Below, piece after piece: positions 1-8,148 of a stretch of DNA of 64,000 bases. Where the stretch lies: the NCBI RefSeq assembly GCF_900104575.1, contig NZ_LT629731.1:3512557-3576556 (forward strand), in the 5' to 3' direction. This stretch comes from Bacillus tuaregi (GTDB taxonomy: Bacteria > Bacillota > Bacilli > Bacillales > Cytobacillaceae). The translations under genes and the position numbers were made by a program. The notes below the pieces were generated by a model. It made no database searches. It was not told the origin of the DNA and saw only the letters and a program-made list of their open reading frames with translations. The stretch's first letter is position 1, and the number at the start of each line of letters is the position of its first letter.

Positions 1-705
1 ATTCATGGTCACAAGGTAACAACCTTTTTCACCTGTTTCTTTTTTGTTACGACCTTGTATATTTCCCGGGTAAAGGATATATGGATTCTCGTGCAAAATA
101 GATCTCTTATGAATATGGCCTAATGCCCAGTAGTCAAATCTCTTGTCAATCAGTTCCTTTAAACGAAAGGGTGCATATGGTTGATGCTCACTAGAGCCTT
201 CGAAATGACCATGTAGGATCCCGATATGAAAATCAGCCATATCCTTTTTAACATATTCAGGAAGCCTATTTTCATTTATATGCCGTTTTTCATAGCTGAA
301 CCCGTATAAATATACTGTTGTATTTGGCTTTGTAAATTCTTTTACTTCTACATGCTCACCAAAAATATGGACATTTGCCGGCATATCCAAATGGATCCAT
401 GAGCCATTCAAATGATCATGGTTTCCATGTATAATATAGACAGAGATTCTATGTGCCTCAAGCCTCTCCATTTCCTTCCGCAGCCTCGTTTGTGCACGTA
501 CACTTCTATCCTGCTCATCAAATAAATCTCCTGCGAGAATGACAAAATCAACCTGATGCTCAATCGCAGTATCGGTAATTTTCCTTAACGCTTCAAATGT
601 ACTGTCCTTTAGCACCGTAAAGATTTCCTTAGGCAATTGCGAAAGCCCTGTCATAGGACTGTCCAAATGCAAATCTGCTGCATGGATGAATTTTATTTCC
701 TTCAT
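1..705 (-). CDS. yhaO: DNA repair metallophosphoesterase YhaO (SbcD/Mre11-like), partial
   Basis: The first 235 codons of a leftward gene are present; the C-terminus lies beyond the window. Translation from the ATG at 705, with GGAG 8 nt upstream, gives the metal-binding motifs of a calcineurin-type nuclease: DLHLD at residues 11-15, GDLFD at 59-63, GNHDH at 94-98, then GILHG and GHIH further on. This is the pattern of the Mre11/SbcD/YhaO family, manganese-dependent nucleases that normally work with an SMC-like ATPase partner (YhaN in B. subtilis, outside this window). The family is cytoplasmic and acts in DNA end processing. The yhaP-yhaQ genes to the right match the B. subtilis yha order. 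The name rests on motifs plus synteny. Confidence 0.88.
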   Translation of the reverse strand, partial: MKEIKFIHAADLHLDSPMTGLSQLPKEIFTVLKDSTFEALRKITDTAIEHQVDFVILAGDLFDEQDRSVRAQTRLRKEMERLEAHRISVYIIHGNHDHLNGSWIHLDMPANVHIFGEHVEVKEFTKPNTTVYLYGFSYEKRHINENRLPEYVKKDMADFHIGILHGHFEGSSEHQPYAPFRLKELIDKRFDYWALGHIHKRSILHENPYILYPGNIQGRNKKETGEKGCYLVTMN

Positions 706-800
706 ATTTTAATCTCCACTCATCATTTCTTTTTTATAGTCATATATTTTCATTTTACCATTCCTAAAAAGCGAATGCACGTTCTGCATAAATCACCTAA

Positions 801-838
801 AAAAGAGACCTGCTTTCTATAACAAGCAGGTCTCTTTT
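801..838 (-). terminator. Bidirectional-looking intrinsic terminator after yhaP
   Basis: A perfect 15-bp stem (801-815 with 824-838) encloses an 8-nt loop, with A-runs on the left and T-runs on the right. It lies between the stop of yhaP and the start of yhaO, so it probably ends the leftward yhaQ-yhaP transcript. Confidence 0.85.
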
Positions 839-849
839 TAATCATCATG

Positions 850-2103
850 TTAATCATTCTTGGTTAACTGAAGAGCTTTTTTGATATCCTTAAAGGAGTT
901 TGATTTTCCGTACATTAAAACCCCACCTTTATACACTCTGGCTCCAAATACAGCCAAAAGAATAATGGAGACTAGCAGAATAACCATGCCGATCATTGGC
1001 TCCCATATTGGGATTTCAAGCATGCCAACTCTCATAAACATGAGCATTGGTGTAAAGAATGGAATATAGGATGTGATAGTGATAAAAGTAGTATCCGGTT
1101 GATTTAAACCAAACATCGCAATCATAAAGCCTGCCGCGATAATAAAGGTCATTGGCGTAATCATCTGCTGAACATCTTCAATTCTGCTGACGAGCGAACC
1201 AAGAAAAGCAGCAAGTGTCGCATAAAGAAAATAGCCGAGTAAAAAGAACACAAGCGCATAAATAATCGTTGAAAGCGGTATGTTTTGAAAGCCAAGAAAT
1301 TCGAAAAAACCACCCTGCAGCGATTGAAGATTTTGTTTGATGAAATAATAGCCAACAGCTAAAAGAACGGCCATTTGTGTCAAGCTTAACAGGGCAATAC
1401 CGAGAATTTTACCAAACATTTGTTTTATCGGAGATACACTGGAAATGAGAATTTCCATGACCCTCGAGGATTTCTCTGTTGCCACCTCCATCGCAATCAT
1501 GTTTGCATACATGATAACGGCAAAATAAATGACAAATAAGATAACATAGACAAGACCTCGTGCCTGACTTAACTCTTCCTGGGTTTTGGCATTTTCCTTT
1601 AAGGCAACTCTGTCAAATGTGACAGGTTCAGATAATTTAGCAAGCTGCTCTGGAGTTAATTGTAATTGAGCTGCTGCCATTTGGGCCTTAATTTGTTGTA
1701 ACGAATTCTGTATATCAGCCGGAATTCCATAATCAGCCACACTTAAAGATTTATAAACCGCACTTGGTAACTGTGACTCATCAAGCTTAAGAATTAATAA
1801 TCCCTTATATTCGCCTTCTTCTACATCATTTTCAGCGCTTTTCTCCGATTCAGAATAGGCCTCCAATCTTAACTCATCATTAACTACTTGAAGCTGTGCT
1901 TCAACTAATGAGAATAGCTCTCCTGTTTCATCGATAACAGCAATCTTTTGATTCTCATTTCCTTTATTGAAGAGATCAATAATGTTCGTCATGTTCGTTA
2001 ATGCAACTAATATAAGTGCCGTAATCAAGGTAGTGATGATAAACGATTTTGTTTTTAATTTGCTTAGATACGTATGAAAAAGAATAATCCAAAATCTATT
2101 CAT
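850..2103 (-). CDS. yhaP: ABC-2 type exporter permease YhaP
   Basis: A 417-residue membrane protein with the ABC-2/NatB-like plan: one N-terminal membrane helix (about 20-40), a large outward-facing domain (about 45-175), then six or so hydrophobic helices to about residue 400. It should pair with the ATPase encoded just upstream. I take the ATG at 2103 as the start, because it overlaps the yhaQ stop by 8 nt (ATGAATAG) and has GGTAGGTG upstream; a GTG at 2112 is also possible. The family exports small molecules or ions such as Na+; the substrate here cannot be read from the sequence. Confidence 0.87.
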   Translation of the reverse strand: MNRFWIILFHTYLSKLKTKSFIITTLITALILVALTNMTNIIDLFNKGNENQKIAVIDETGELFSLVEAQLQVVNDELRLEAYSESEKSAENDVEEGEYKGLLILKLDESQLPSAVYKSLSVADYGIPADIQNSLQQIKAQMAAAQLQLTPEQLAKLSEPVTFDRVALKENAKTQEELSQARGLVYVILFVIYFAVIMYANMIAMEVATEKSSRVMEILISSVSPIKQMFGKILGIALLSLTQMAVLLAVGYYFIKQNLQSLQGGFFEFLGFQNIPLSTIIYALVFFLLGYFLYATLAAFLGSLVSRIEDVQQMITPMTFIIAAGFMIAMFGLNQPDTTFITITSYIPFFTPMLMFMRVGMLEIPIWEPMIGMVILLVSIILLAVFGARVYKGGVLMYGKSNSFKDIKKALQLTKND

Positions 2104-2998
2104 AGGAAGCACCTACCTTTTCAATAAATATATCATTCAACGAAGGCTCCTCTAAGACAAATTTTGAAATAAAGCCTTTATCGTAGATGCTGCTTAGGAT
2201 TCGCTTTACCGTAACTTCCTCATCCTCAATTTGTAATATCATTCCTTCAGGAGTTTTTTTCGCATTTTTCACACCTGGAAATGTGACTAAGTCCTCGAGA
2301 TTAAAATCAGCATGGATTACTAGATTCTTTTTCCCATAAGCCCTTTTGATATCCCGAAGCGAGCCTTGAACAACCGGCTTGCCTTTATGTAAAATACAAA
2401 GGTGCTCACACATTTCCTCAACATGCTCCATCCGATGGCTTGAAAAGACAATCGTTGTCCCGTTTTCCTTTAACTCAAGAACTGCTTCCTTCAATTGTTC
2501 AACGTTAACGGGATCCAAACCACTAAATGGCTCATCTAGAATTAATAATTTGGGCTTGTGAATAACAGAAGCAATAAATTGGATTTTTTGTTGATTTCCT
2601 TTAGACAGCTCATCAACCTTTTTGTCAGCGTATTCAGGTACTTTAAATCTAGAAAGCCAATACTCCAATTCCTGTAAGGCCTCCTTTTTCGCCATTCCAC
2701 GCAGTCTTGCTAAATAAACCATTTGATCTCGTACTTTCAGCTTGGGGTATAACCCTCTTTCTTCAGGTAAATAACCAATTAGCGGGCTTGTCGAATAATC
2801 TATTTCCTTTCCATCCCATGTGACCGATCCGCTGCTCGCCTTTAAGATACCTAAAATCATTCGAAAGGTTGTCGTTTTCCCTGCTCCATTTGCACCTAGA
2901 AACCCATACATTTCTTTTTCGGGAATCGTCAAGGTTAATTGATCCACTGCCGTGAAATTCCCAAATCTCTTTGTCACGTTATGTAGCTGTAATACCAT
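2096..2998 (-). CDS. yhaQ: ABC transporter ATP-binding protein YhaQ
   Basis: A 300-residue ABC ATPase with Walker A GANGAGKT at 35-42, a signature loop LSKGNQQK at 131-138, Walker B LLILDEPFSGLDP at 151-163 and an H-loop SSHRM after it. The C-terminal 90 residues are the extra domain seen in drug and Na+ exporter ATPases. An excellent binding site (AAAGGAGG, 8 nt before the ATG at 2998) fixes the start. It is the first gene of the yhaQ-yhaP operon and the two are translationally coupled. It should drive export through YhaP at the cytoplasmic membrane. Confidence 0.92.
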   Translation of the reverse strand: MVLQLHNVTKRFGNFTAVDQLTLTIPEKEMYGFLGANGAGKTTTFRMILGILKASSGSVTWDGKEIDYSTSPLIGYLPEERGLYPKLKVRDQMVYLARLRGMAKKEALQELEYWLSRFKVPEYADKKVDELSKGNQQKIQFIASVIHKPKLLILDEPFSGLDPVNVEQLKEAVLELKENGTTIVFSSHRMEHVEEMCEHLCILHKGKPVVQGSLRDIKRAYGKKNLVIHADFNLEDLVTFPGVKNAKKTPEGMILQIEDEEVTVKRILSSIYDKGFISKFVLEEPSLNDIFIEKVGASYE

Positions 2999-3151
2999 GT
3001 GGCCAGCCTCCTTTACATATATACTTATTACGTTTATGAAGAAAAAAGGTTTCGTATTGTATGAAATTTCACATTAAAATAAAGAGTTTGCCTTTTATTG
3101 AGCAGTATGCGAAAATTTAATTATCAGAATATTTCGCAGAGGTGATAAAGG

Positions 3152-3337
3152 ATGAAAAAGTACAAATTGACGGCATTTTCCCCTACGGGAGAGAAGCTTC
3201 TTGATGAAACCTTTGAAGCGAAGGATGATGTTAAAGCAAAATTACTAGCAGAGCAAATACTGCAAGAAAAAAATTTAAGCAATCAAACACATAGATGTAC
3301 TTCATCAAGTGGAAGACTTCTATTATTTCATTCATAG
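3152..3337 (+). CDS. yhzD: YhzD family small protein
   Basis: A 61-residue protein starting MKKYKLTAFSPTGEKL and ending in a conserved THRC...GRLLLFH segment, which I recognise as the Bacillus YhzD family. AGGTGATAAAGG sits just before the ATG. No function is known. It lies between yhaQ and hemZ, as in B. subtilis, transcribed divergently from yhaQ and convergently with hemZ, with a shared terminator downstream. Confidence 0.8.
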   Translation: MKKYKLTAFSPTGEKLLDETFEAKDDVKAKLLAEQILQEKNLSNQTHRCTSSSGRLLLFHS

Positions 3338-3340
3338 CAG

Positions 3341-3375
3341 ACAACCTTTGCCTTAGTTGGCAAAGGTTGTTTTTA
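3341..3375. terminator. Convergent terminator of yhzD and hemZ
   Basis: A 12-bp stem (3341-3352 with 3359-3370) is followed by five T residues on the + strand. The hemZ stop codon (3353-3355) lies in the loop, so the hairpin serves yhzD and covers the hemZ 3' end. Confidence 0.85.
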
Positions 3376-4879
3376 CATGAAACAGCTCAGAAAGCGCATT
3401 AATCTTTTCTCTTGTATAGGTTTCGTAATTTTCATTAAAGGTTTTTGGATCCTTTGGATTTGCAAAACGAGTAATTTTTCCCGTATTTGGATCCACTAAT
3501 TTACTCGACGCTCCGCAGCCAAGCCCAATAATCGTTTGCTGCTCTTCCATAATCATAATGTTGTAAATGCTTTCCTGTCCTTTTAATGAATATCCAACAT
3601 TCTCTAAGTTCCCTAATATATTTTTCTGCCTGTATAAATAATATGGATAATAATCATGTTCCTTTGTCCAGTTTTCTGCCAGCTCCATCATTTTACTAAT
3701 TTCCTGACGGTCTGCTACCTTATATTTTTCTTTATTTTTGGTCATCTCTGAGGCTCTTTTAAAGGACAAGGTATGGACGGTTAAGGATTCTGGCATCAGC
3801 TTCTCCGTTTCATTCAGAGTATGAGTAAACTCCTGTTCACCTTCTCCTGGAAGTCCAATAATTAAGTCCATATTAATATTATTCATTCCCATCGAACGAG
3901 CTAAATGGAACTTTTCAACCGTCTCCTCTACACTATGATGACGACCGATTGCCTTCAGTGTTTCCTGAATATACGATTGAGGGTTTATACTAATACGGTC
4001 AATATTCCACTTCTTCAGCACATTTAGCTTTTCCTCTGTAATCGTATCGGGTCTCCCAGCTTCCACTGTAATTTCCCTAACCTTATTGACGTTCGGGAAG
4101 GAAGCATACATTTCTTCATATAACATATCCATTTCTTCAGCTGTAATACTAGTCGGTGTACCGCCGCCAAAATAAATAGTTGTTACATTAATATTGTGTG
4201 CCTTTAACCATTGACCGACCTCTCTCATTTCATAATGAAGGCCACCTAAAAAAGAATCTACTGATCCTTGACGACCATTTATCGCATAGGCCGGAAACGT
4301 GCAATATGCACATTTGGTTGGACAGAAGGGAATGCCGATATAAATACTAACTTCATTACGCAGGTCATATAAATCCGGGACCACAGCTAACTGTCTCTCA
4401 ACGATTTGCTGCATAAGCTGTAATTTCTCTTCTGTTATTAGATACTCCTCCTGGAGCTGGCTATGGGCTACCTCCACTGGGAGCTTTTCCTGCATTTTAC
4501 GATGCAGAAGCTTTGTTGGTCTAACACCTGTTAGAATTCCCCATTTTTGAGTAATCCCTGTCCAATTTTGTAGCATCGTTAAATAGACATGGGATACAGC
4601 ATTTTTTATTTGTTTAAATTGTTCTTTTGGATTTCCGCTGTTGGAAAAGTCCTTTTCCAGTTCTACATTATCTTGATTACCGGCCACATCAACCAGCTGT
4701 CCTTTGACATGAACGGAGTTTTCTTTTATATTTAGCATCAATTGAATCACTAAATCGCTTTTATCCTGCTCTTGAAAGGAAACGGTGGTTTCTTCAAAGA
4801 ATAGGTTTGCAATTAATTCTAGAGGCCGAATAAAACGCTCATCCTGTAAGCCCTTAATGGTTATTAACAATTCCATCAC
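3353..4879 (-). CDS. hemZ: Oxygen-independent coproporphyrinogen dehydrogenase-like radical SAM protein HemZ
   Basis: A 508-residue protein. The N-terminal 170 residues are HemZ-specific; then comes a radical SAM core with the cluster motif CPTKCAYC (Cys186, Cys190, Cys193) and a GGGTPT motif near 239. The family oxidises coproporphyrinogen III to protoporphyrinogen in haem synthesis without oxygen, in the cytoplasm. B. subtilis HemZ is about 500 residues and has the same N-terminal extension, which separates it from HemN. The start is uncertain: GTG at 4879 and ATG at 4876 adjoin AAAAGGTGAT, which could itself be the binding site for a slightly later TTG. Confidence 0.87.
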   Translation of the reverse strand: MMELLITIKGLQDERFIRPLELIANLFFEETTVSFQEQDKSDLVIQLMLNIKENSVHVKGQLVDVAGNQDNVELEKDFSNSGNPKEQFKQIKNAVSHVYLTMLQNWTGITQKWGILTGVRPTKLLHRKMQEKLPVEVAHSQLQEEYLITEEKLQLMQQIVERQLAVVPDLYDLRNEVSIYIGIPFCPTKCAYCTFPAYAINGRQGSVDSFLGGLHYEMREVGQWLKAHNINVTTIYFGGGTPTSITAEEMDMLYEEMYASFPNVNKVREITVEAGRPDTITEEKLNVLKKWNIDRISINPQSYIQETLKAIGRHHSVEETVEKFHLARSMGMNNINMDLIIGLPGEGEQEFTHTLNETEKLMPESLTVHTLSFKRASEMTKNKEKYKVADRQEISKMMELAENWTKEHDYYPYYLYRQKNILGNLENVGYSLKGQESIYNIMIMEEQQTIIGLGCGASSKLVDPNTGKITRFANPKDPKTFNENYETYTREKINALSELFHVKTTFAN

Positions 4880-4962
4880 CTTTTCAATGTAAACTGTATT
4901 AAGTGTACAGAAACGCTATAGCAAGGTCAAGAAGGGAAATAAATGCTATTTATAAGCATGAT

Positions 4963-4988
4963 AAAAAGCTTGGAAATCCCAAGCTTTT
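4963..4988 (-). terminator. Terminator after yhaX
   Basis: AAAAGCTTGG and CCAAGCTTTT form a stem around a short loop just left of the yhaX stop, with an A-run that gives a U-tract on the leftward transcript. Confidence 0.75.
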
Positions 4989-5000
4989 AAAAAGGGCTTA

Positions 5001-5873
5001 TTATTTAATAATGTTCATTTTACGCAAAAACTCGATTGGCTGCTGTTTTCTGAAATGTTCCTTTACCATATAAGCAACGCCCTGTTGATCCTGTGAACGA
5101 GTGATCCAGTCTGCTGCTCGTTTTACCTCAACGGAAGCATTCCCCATCGCTACGCCGAGACCAGCTGCTTCAATCATTTCGATATCATCAGAATCATCAC
5201 CGATACATACGATTTCATTTCTGGAAATCCCAAGCCGTTCAGCCAGATATAAAAGTCCATTCAGTTTCGAAACCCCTGTTGGCATTATATCAAGCCTTAG
5301 TTCATTCAAAGGTATACAATTTACTTCAGTGAACATTCTTTGGATGGCTTGCTGAACATCAATTAAGTCATCTTTATATTCAAAATATACCTCAATACTG
5401 GAAGGATTGGCTGGTTCATCAATAATTGTATCACCGATGGAATCCACAAACTGCTGTGAATAAAAAACAGGGTCTCCAGTAGTAAAAACAGTTTTTGCGA
5501 GTAAATTATGATTCAGCTTATATTTGTTTGCCAATGAATAATTTTCATGAACCAGCCTAATTTGACAAGGAAAGCCTTCTAATAAACGAACTAAATCATA
5601 GGTAATATTTTCTTTAATCCTGGCTGCATGAACAGGCTTATCTATCTCTTTGCCAATGTAAGCACCTCTGTGCGAAACTAATATCGTATCAAGCTTTAAA
5701 GCTTTTGCTACTTTTCTAGCTGAAGCAAATGTACGTGAAGTAACAAGGGTTACATAAATACCTTTTTGCTGGACATATTCAATTGCTTCTTTTGTTGACT
5801 TATGGATTTTTCCATTTGTCTGAAGTAATGTCCCATCAATATTAAGCGCAAGCATTCGGTAGATCATGTTCAT
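5001..5873 (-). CDS. yhaX: HAD-superfamily (Cof-type) protein YhaX, nucleophile replaced
   Basis: A 290-residue Cof-type HAD protein, most like B. subtilis YhaX by neighbourhood (next to hemZ) and size. Motif I reads LNIDGTLL with Asn11 where HAD phosphatases have the aspartate nucleophile; Asp13 is kept. Motif II is VTSRT near 45, a Lys (SKLNG, about 209) fits motif III, and motif IV is GDDSDDIEM near 226. The expected activity of the fold is phosphate ester hydrolysis on sugar or cofactor phosphates, but the missing nucleophile makes catalysis doubtful. A GAGGGGG binding site precedes the ATG at 5873. Confidence 0.82.
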   Translation of the reverse strand: MNMIYRMLALNIDGTLLQTNGKIHKSTKEAIEYVQQKGIYVTLVTSRTFASARKVAKALKLDTILVSHRGAYIGKEIDKPVHAARIKENITYDLVRLLEGFPCQIRLVHENYSLANKYKLNHNLLAKTVFTTGDPVFYSQQFVDSIGDTIIDEPANPSSIEVYFEYKDDLIDVQQAIQRMFTEVNCIPLNELRLDIMPTGVSKLNGLLYLAERLGISRNEIVCIGDDSDDIEMIEAAGLGVAMGNASVEVKRAADWITRSQDQQGVAYMVKEHFRKQQPIEFLRKMNIIK

Positions 5874-6018
5874 TGCCCCCTCTTCTTGGTGAAATCTCCC
5901 TTATTTAAAATTATGAAAAAAGAAACGGAATAGAACTAAGCAAGACCTGAAACAAAAAAGACTTCTAAGAAAGAAAAAAAGAAGACCAATGACATGATCT
6001 TCTCCTACTTATTACACC

Positions 6019-6372
6019 TTATTGATTGACCGAGCCATAAAGCTCTTCTAAGGGTTTGATGATAATTTGATTCAATTCTGTTACAATTTGGCTCATACGC
6101 TGTTCAGCTTCCATCAGCTTGGAAATTTTCTCGTTTTTTTGCACATCTGAAACAATAATTTGCGCCTGCGCAATCTCTTCCTGAGAAATATCTTGTCCCA
6201 TCATTTGTTTTTGTTGCATTTCTATTTGCATACTACGAAATTTATCAAATAATGCATTTGCTGATGCATCAGCATTCACTTCATCATATAAGCCTCGCAA
6301 TGTTTGATATTCATCACTATTGCGAAGTGCTCGTTCTAATTCATAGGCAGTATCGTGTAAATTTACAGACAT
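6019..6372 (-). CDS. yheA: YheA/YlbF family protein (UPF0342)
   Basis: A 117-residue, wholly helical, Gln/Glu-rich protein with the heptad-like pattern of the YlbF/YmcA/YheA family and the same length as B. subtilis YheA. YlbF and YmcA belong to the Y-complex that affects RNase Y, competence and sporulation; YheA itself has no settled role. AAAGGAGTG precedes the ATG at 6372. It is probably transcribed alone. Confidence 0.87.
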   Translation of the reverse strand: MSVNLHDTAYELERALRNSDEYQTLRGLYDEVNADASANALFDKFRSMQIEMQQKQMMGQDISQEEIAQAQIIVSDVQKNEKISKLMEAEQRMSQIVTELNQIIIKPLEELYGSVNQ

Positions 6373-6521
6373 ATTTCCACTCCTTTATATTAACAATCAA
6401 TTAACTATACCAAAATATGTGTTAAATAGCCAATTTGGTACCCTATTAGAAAAAACAGGATAATCCTTGAATGGTTTTAATCAAAATCAGGAAACCTACT
6501 TTGTGAAGGAGGAAATGAAAA

Positions 6522-6695
6522 ATGAATAACCATACTGATTTTAAAGCGGATGTTCCTTTCGAGGGGAAGGATAAAGTATATTTAGATATTGACCGCATCA
6601 TTAATGAAGGATTGTCAGGTGGGTCCATACACCGCAAAAATAATATGGAAGAAGCACGTGATTTAGTACAGGAAACTCCACCGAAAAAAACCTAA
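6522..6695 (+). CDS. Small conserved-looking protein, 57 residues
   Basis: A short reading frame starting MNNHTDFKADVPFEGKDK and ending PPKKT, with AAGGAGGA 8 nt before its ATG. An earlier ATG at 6515 is out of frame and hits a stop after four codons. The protein is charged and soluble, with no signal peptide or membrane segment. I have an impression of similar short proteins in other Bacillaceae but cannot name a family or function. It stands alone between leftward yheA and a leftward zinc-ribbon gene. Confidence 0.7.
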   Translation: MNNHTDFKADVPFEGKDKVYLDIDRIINEGLSGGSIHRKNNMEEARDLVQETPPKKT

Positions 6696-6716
6696 CCATA
6701 CTTCTCGTACTGATAA

Positions 6717-6742
6717 TGCCTGGCACCTATTCGTGTCAGGCA
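6717..6742. terminator. Hairpin with TGCCTGGCAC motif, possible terminator
   Basis: TGCCTGGCAC and GTGTCAGGCA pair with one mismatch around a 6-nt loop, just after the 57-residue gene. There is no good T-run on either side, so its role is uncertain. The motif recurs in a much longer hairpin near 35.5 kb. Confidence 0.4.
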
Positions 6743-6752
6743 ATACTATTGA

Positions 6753-6992
6753 CTACTCCTGGATAAAATAAGCCGTTTCATATCCACATTGATCACACTT
6801 AACAAAATGCGGACATTGTTTATTGGCGAAATCAAGATATCCATTTTCTAGCTTCATTTGGTCAATCGGCATATACGCACTATAATCATCATAAAAATCC
6901 ATGATTCGTCCTCTGTCCGTAGCAGCCGCACCACAGCTTGGACATTCTAATTTTAATTCCAAAAACCCATTACATACCGGGCAAATTCCCAT
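6753..6992 (-). CDS. Small zinc-ribbon protein, 79 residues
   Basis: From the ATG at 6992 (CGGAGG 9 nt upstream; a TTG at 7001 is too close to that site) the protein begins MGICPVCNG, continues with CPSCG near residue 20, and ends with CPHFVKCDQCGYET. The spaced Cys pairs suggest two zinc knuckles. The middle is acidic and aromatic (DFYDDYSAYMP). I do not recognise a named family and no function can be assigned. It is a lone leftward gene. Confidence 0.65.
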   Translation of the reverse strand: MGICPVCNGFLELKLECPSCGAAATDRGRIMDFYDDYSAYMPIDQMKLENGYLDFANKQCPHFVKCDQCGYETAYFIQE

Positions 6993-7329
6993 GGTGTCCA
7001 ACCTCCGAGTTGTTAATCTTATGTATTACCATACACTTCAATTTGTGTGTTTTACCCTCGTGTTCATTTGAAAATATACATCATAAAAAGGGAATAATTA
7101 CCGCCTTTTTGTAACGAATAGCTTTTAAACTTTTAACCATAATAATGATTACAAAGCAACAAACAGCAATTAAAAAAGCTACTTCAATAGCTTAACCAAT
7201 CAGATAACATTTATGATATAAATTAGACATTATTTGGACTATGCATGGATGCTTGACTGTTAAAATCAATTTGGTTCAATTCCAAAATAGTCCACCAAAA
7301 AAAAAATTAACTGAAGGAGAGTGCACATC
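6993..7329. other. A+T-rich gene-free stretch upstream of the SASP gene
   Basis: No reading frame with a good ribosome binding site is visible here. A weak hairpin (AAGCTA...TAGCTT, about 7175-7192) is present. The last 120 bp should hold the promoter of the SASP gene, which in this family is read by sigma-G, but I cannot point to a convincing -35/-10 pair. Confidence 0.4.
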
Positions 7330-7530
7330 GTGGCAAACAACAATTCTTCAAACCAATTACTAGTTCCTGGAGTACAACAAGCTTTAGATCAAATGAAGTT
7401 TGAAATTGCAAATGAGTTTGGCGTAAACCTTGGAGCAGACACGACTTCTCGTGCTAACGGATCAGTTGGAGGAGAAATTACAAAACGTCTTGTTCAAATG
7501 GCTGAACAGCAATTAGGCGGAATTCGATAA
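7330..7530 (+). CDS. Alpha/beta-type small acid-soluble spore protein
   Basis: A 66-residue protein that matches the alpha/beta-type SASP family along its length: [14 protein letters not shown], then [12 protein letters not shown] with the Glu-Ile bond typically cut by the germination protease GPR, and [10 protein letters not shown] near the C-terminus. These proteins coat and protect spore DNA and supply amino acids at germination. The start is taken as the GTG at 7330, 9 nt after GAAGGAGA; a GTG at 7321 adjoins the binding site and is less likely. A terminator follows. Confidence 0.93.
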   Translation: MANNNSSNQLLVPGVQQALDQMKFEIANEFGVNLGADTTSRANGSVGGEITKRLVQMAEQQLGGIR

Positions 7531-7569
7531 GAAGATGTTCATTTAAGAACAATTTCATAAAATGGATTA

Positions 7570-7598
7570 GGGTCCTCTTCTACGAAGGGGACCCTTTT
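7570..7598 (+). terminator. Terminator of the SASP gene
   Basis: GGGTCC-T-CTTC pairs with GAAG-G-GGACCC around a 3-nt loop and is followed by TTTT. Confidence 0.85.
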
Positions 7599-7617
7599 GA
7601 AAAGCTCATGCTGACTA

Positions 7618-7704
7618 TTATGCCTTTTTAGCAACCATATTACCGATAAAATAACCTAGCACCATAACACTTGCAATTGCTAAAGTAATTGAGAATTGTT
7701 CCAT
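7618..7704 (-). CDS. Putative 28-residue membrane peptide
   Basis: A leftward frame starts MEQFSITLAIASVMVLG, has one hydrophobic helix over about residues 4-23, and ends with the basic tail NMVAKKA. AGGGGG lies 10 nt, and AGGAGA 1 nt, before the ATG at 7704. It is too short for most gene finders. Single-helix peptides of this size are common near spore genes in bacilli, but I recognise no family, so this is a probable gene only. Confidence 0.5.
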   Translation of the reverse strand: MEQFSITLAIASVMVLGYFIGNMVAKKA

Positions 7705-7944
7705 TTCTCCTGTTCCCCCTCTCAATACTAAATAAAAATATACTTTCAAAATAACACAAAAAATTACATTATTAATAATTTTTAAGTAATTTTATTTGTC
7801 GAATTTTTGAACTTTTTGTGACAAAAATCACTCTAGGCAGAAATAACCACTCATAGTAAGCCTTTTTACCACCCCACATTTGAAAATCACTGTGCTATTT
7901 ATCACAGATGTATTCAACAGATTTCTTAACAATCTCCCCAAAAT

Positions 7945-7966
7945 AAAAACCCGGGATTTCCCGGGG
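7945..7966 (-). terminator. Terminator of the feo operon
   Basis: CCCGGG, a 4-nt loop and CCCGGG form a short G+C-rich stem, with a run of A on the left that gives a U-tract to the leftward transcript. It lies right after the Cys-rich protein gene. Confidence 0.75.
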
Positions 7967-7970
7967 CTTC

Positions 7971-8132
7971 TTATTTAATATTCGTTTTTAATCCGCTTGT
8001 ACAGGAGGTGGAGCAGTTAGATTTAGCACTGCATGAGCTGCATTCCCCCTGTTTAGAATGCTTAAGATGTCGAATAAGTGCCCAAGCAGCATATCCAAAA
8101 ATAGCAGCACCAATTATAATACTTGCAATCAT
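7971..8132 (-). CDS. FeoB-associated Cys-rich membrane protein
   Basis: A 53-residue protein with one membrane helix (about 2-20: IASIIIGAAIFGYAAW), a basic stretch RHLKHSK and a Cys/Ser-rich tail with CSSC and CSTSC. This is the typical plan of the small FeoB-associated Cys-rich family. GAGGGG precedes the ATG at 8132. It lies 16 bp after feoB and before the operon terminator, so it is probably the last gene of the feo operon. Its exact part in ferrous iron uptake is not established; a gating or metal-handling role next to FeoB is an inference. Confidence 0.87.
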   Translation of the reverse strand: MIASIIIGAAIFGYAAWALIRHLKHSKQGECSSCSAKSNCSTSCTSGLKTNIK

Positions 8133-8148
8133 AATTTCCCCTCTTTTC

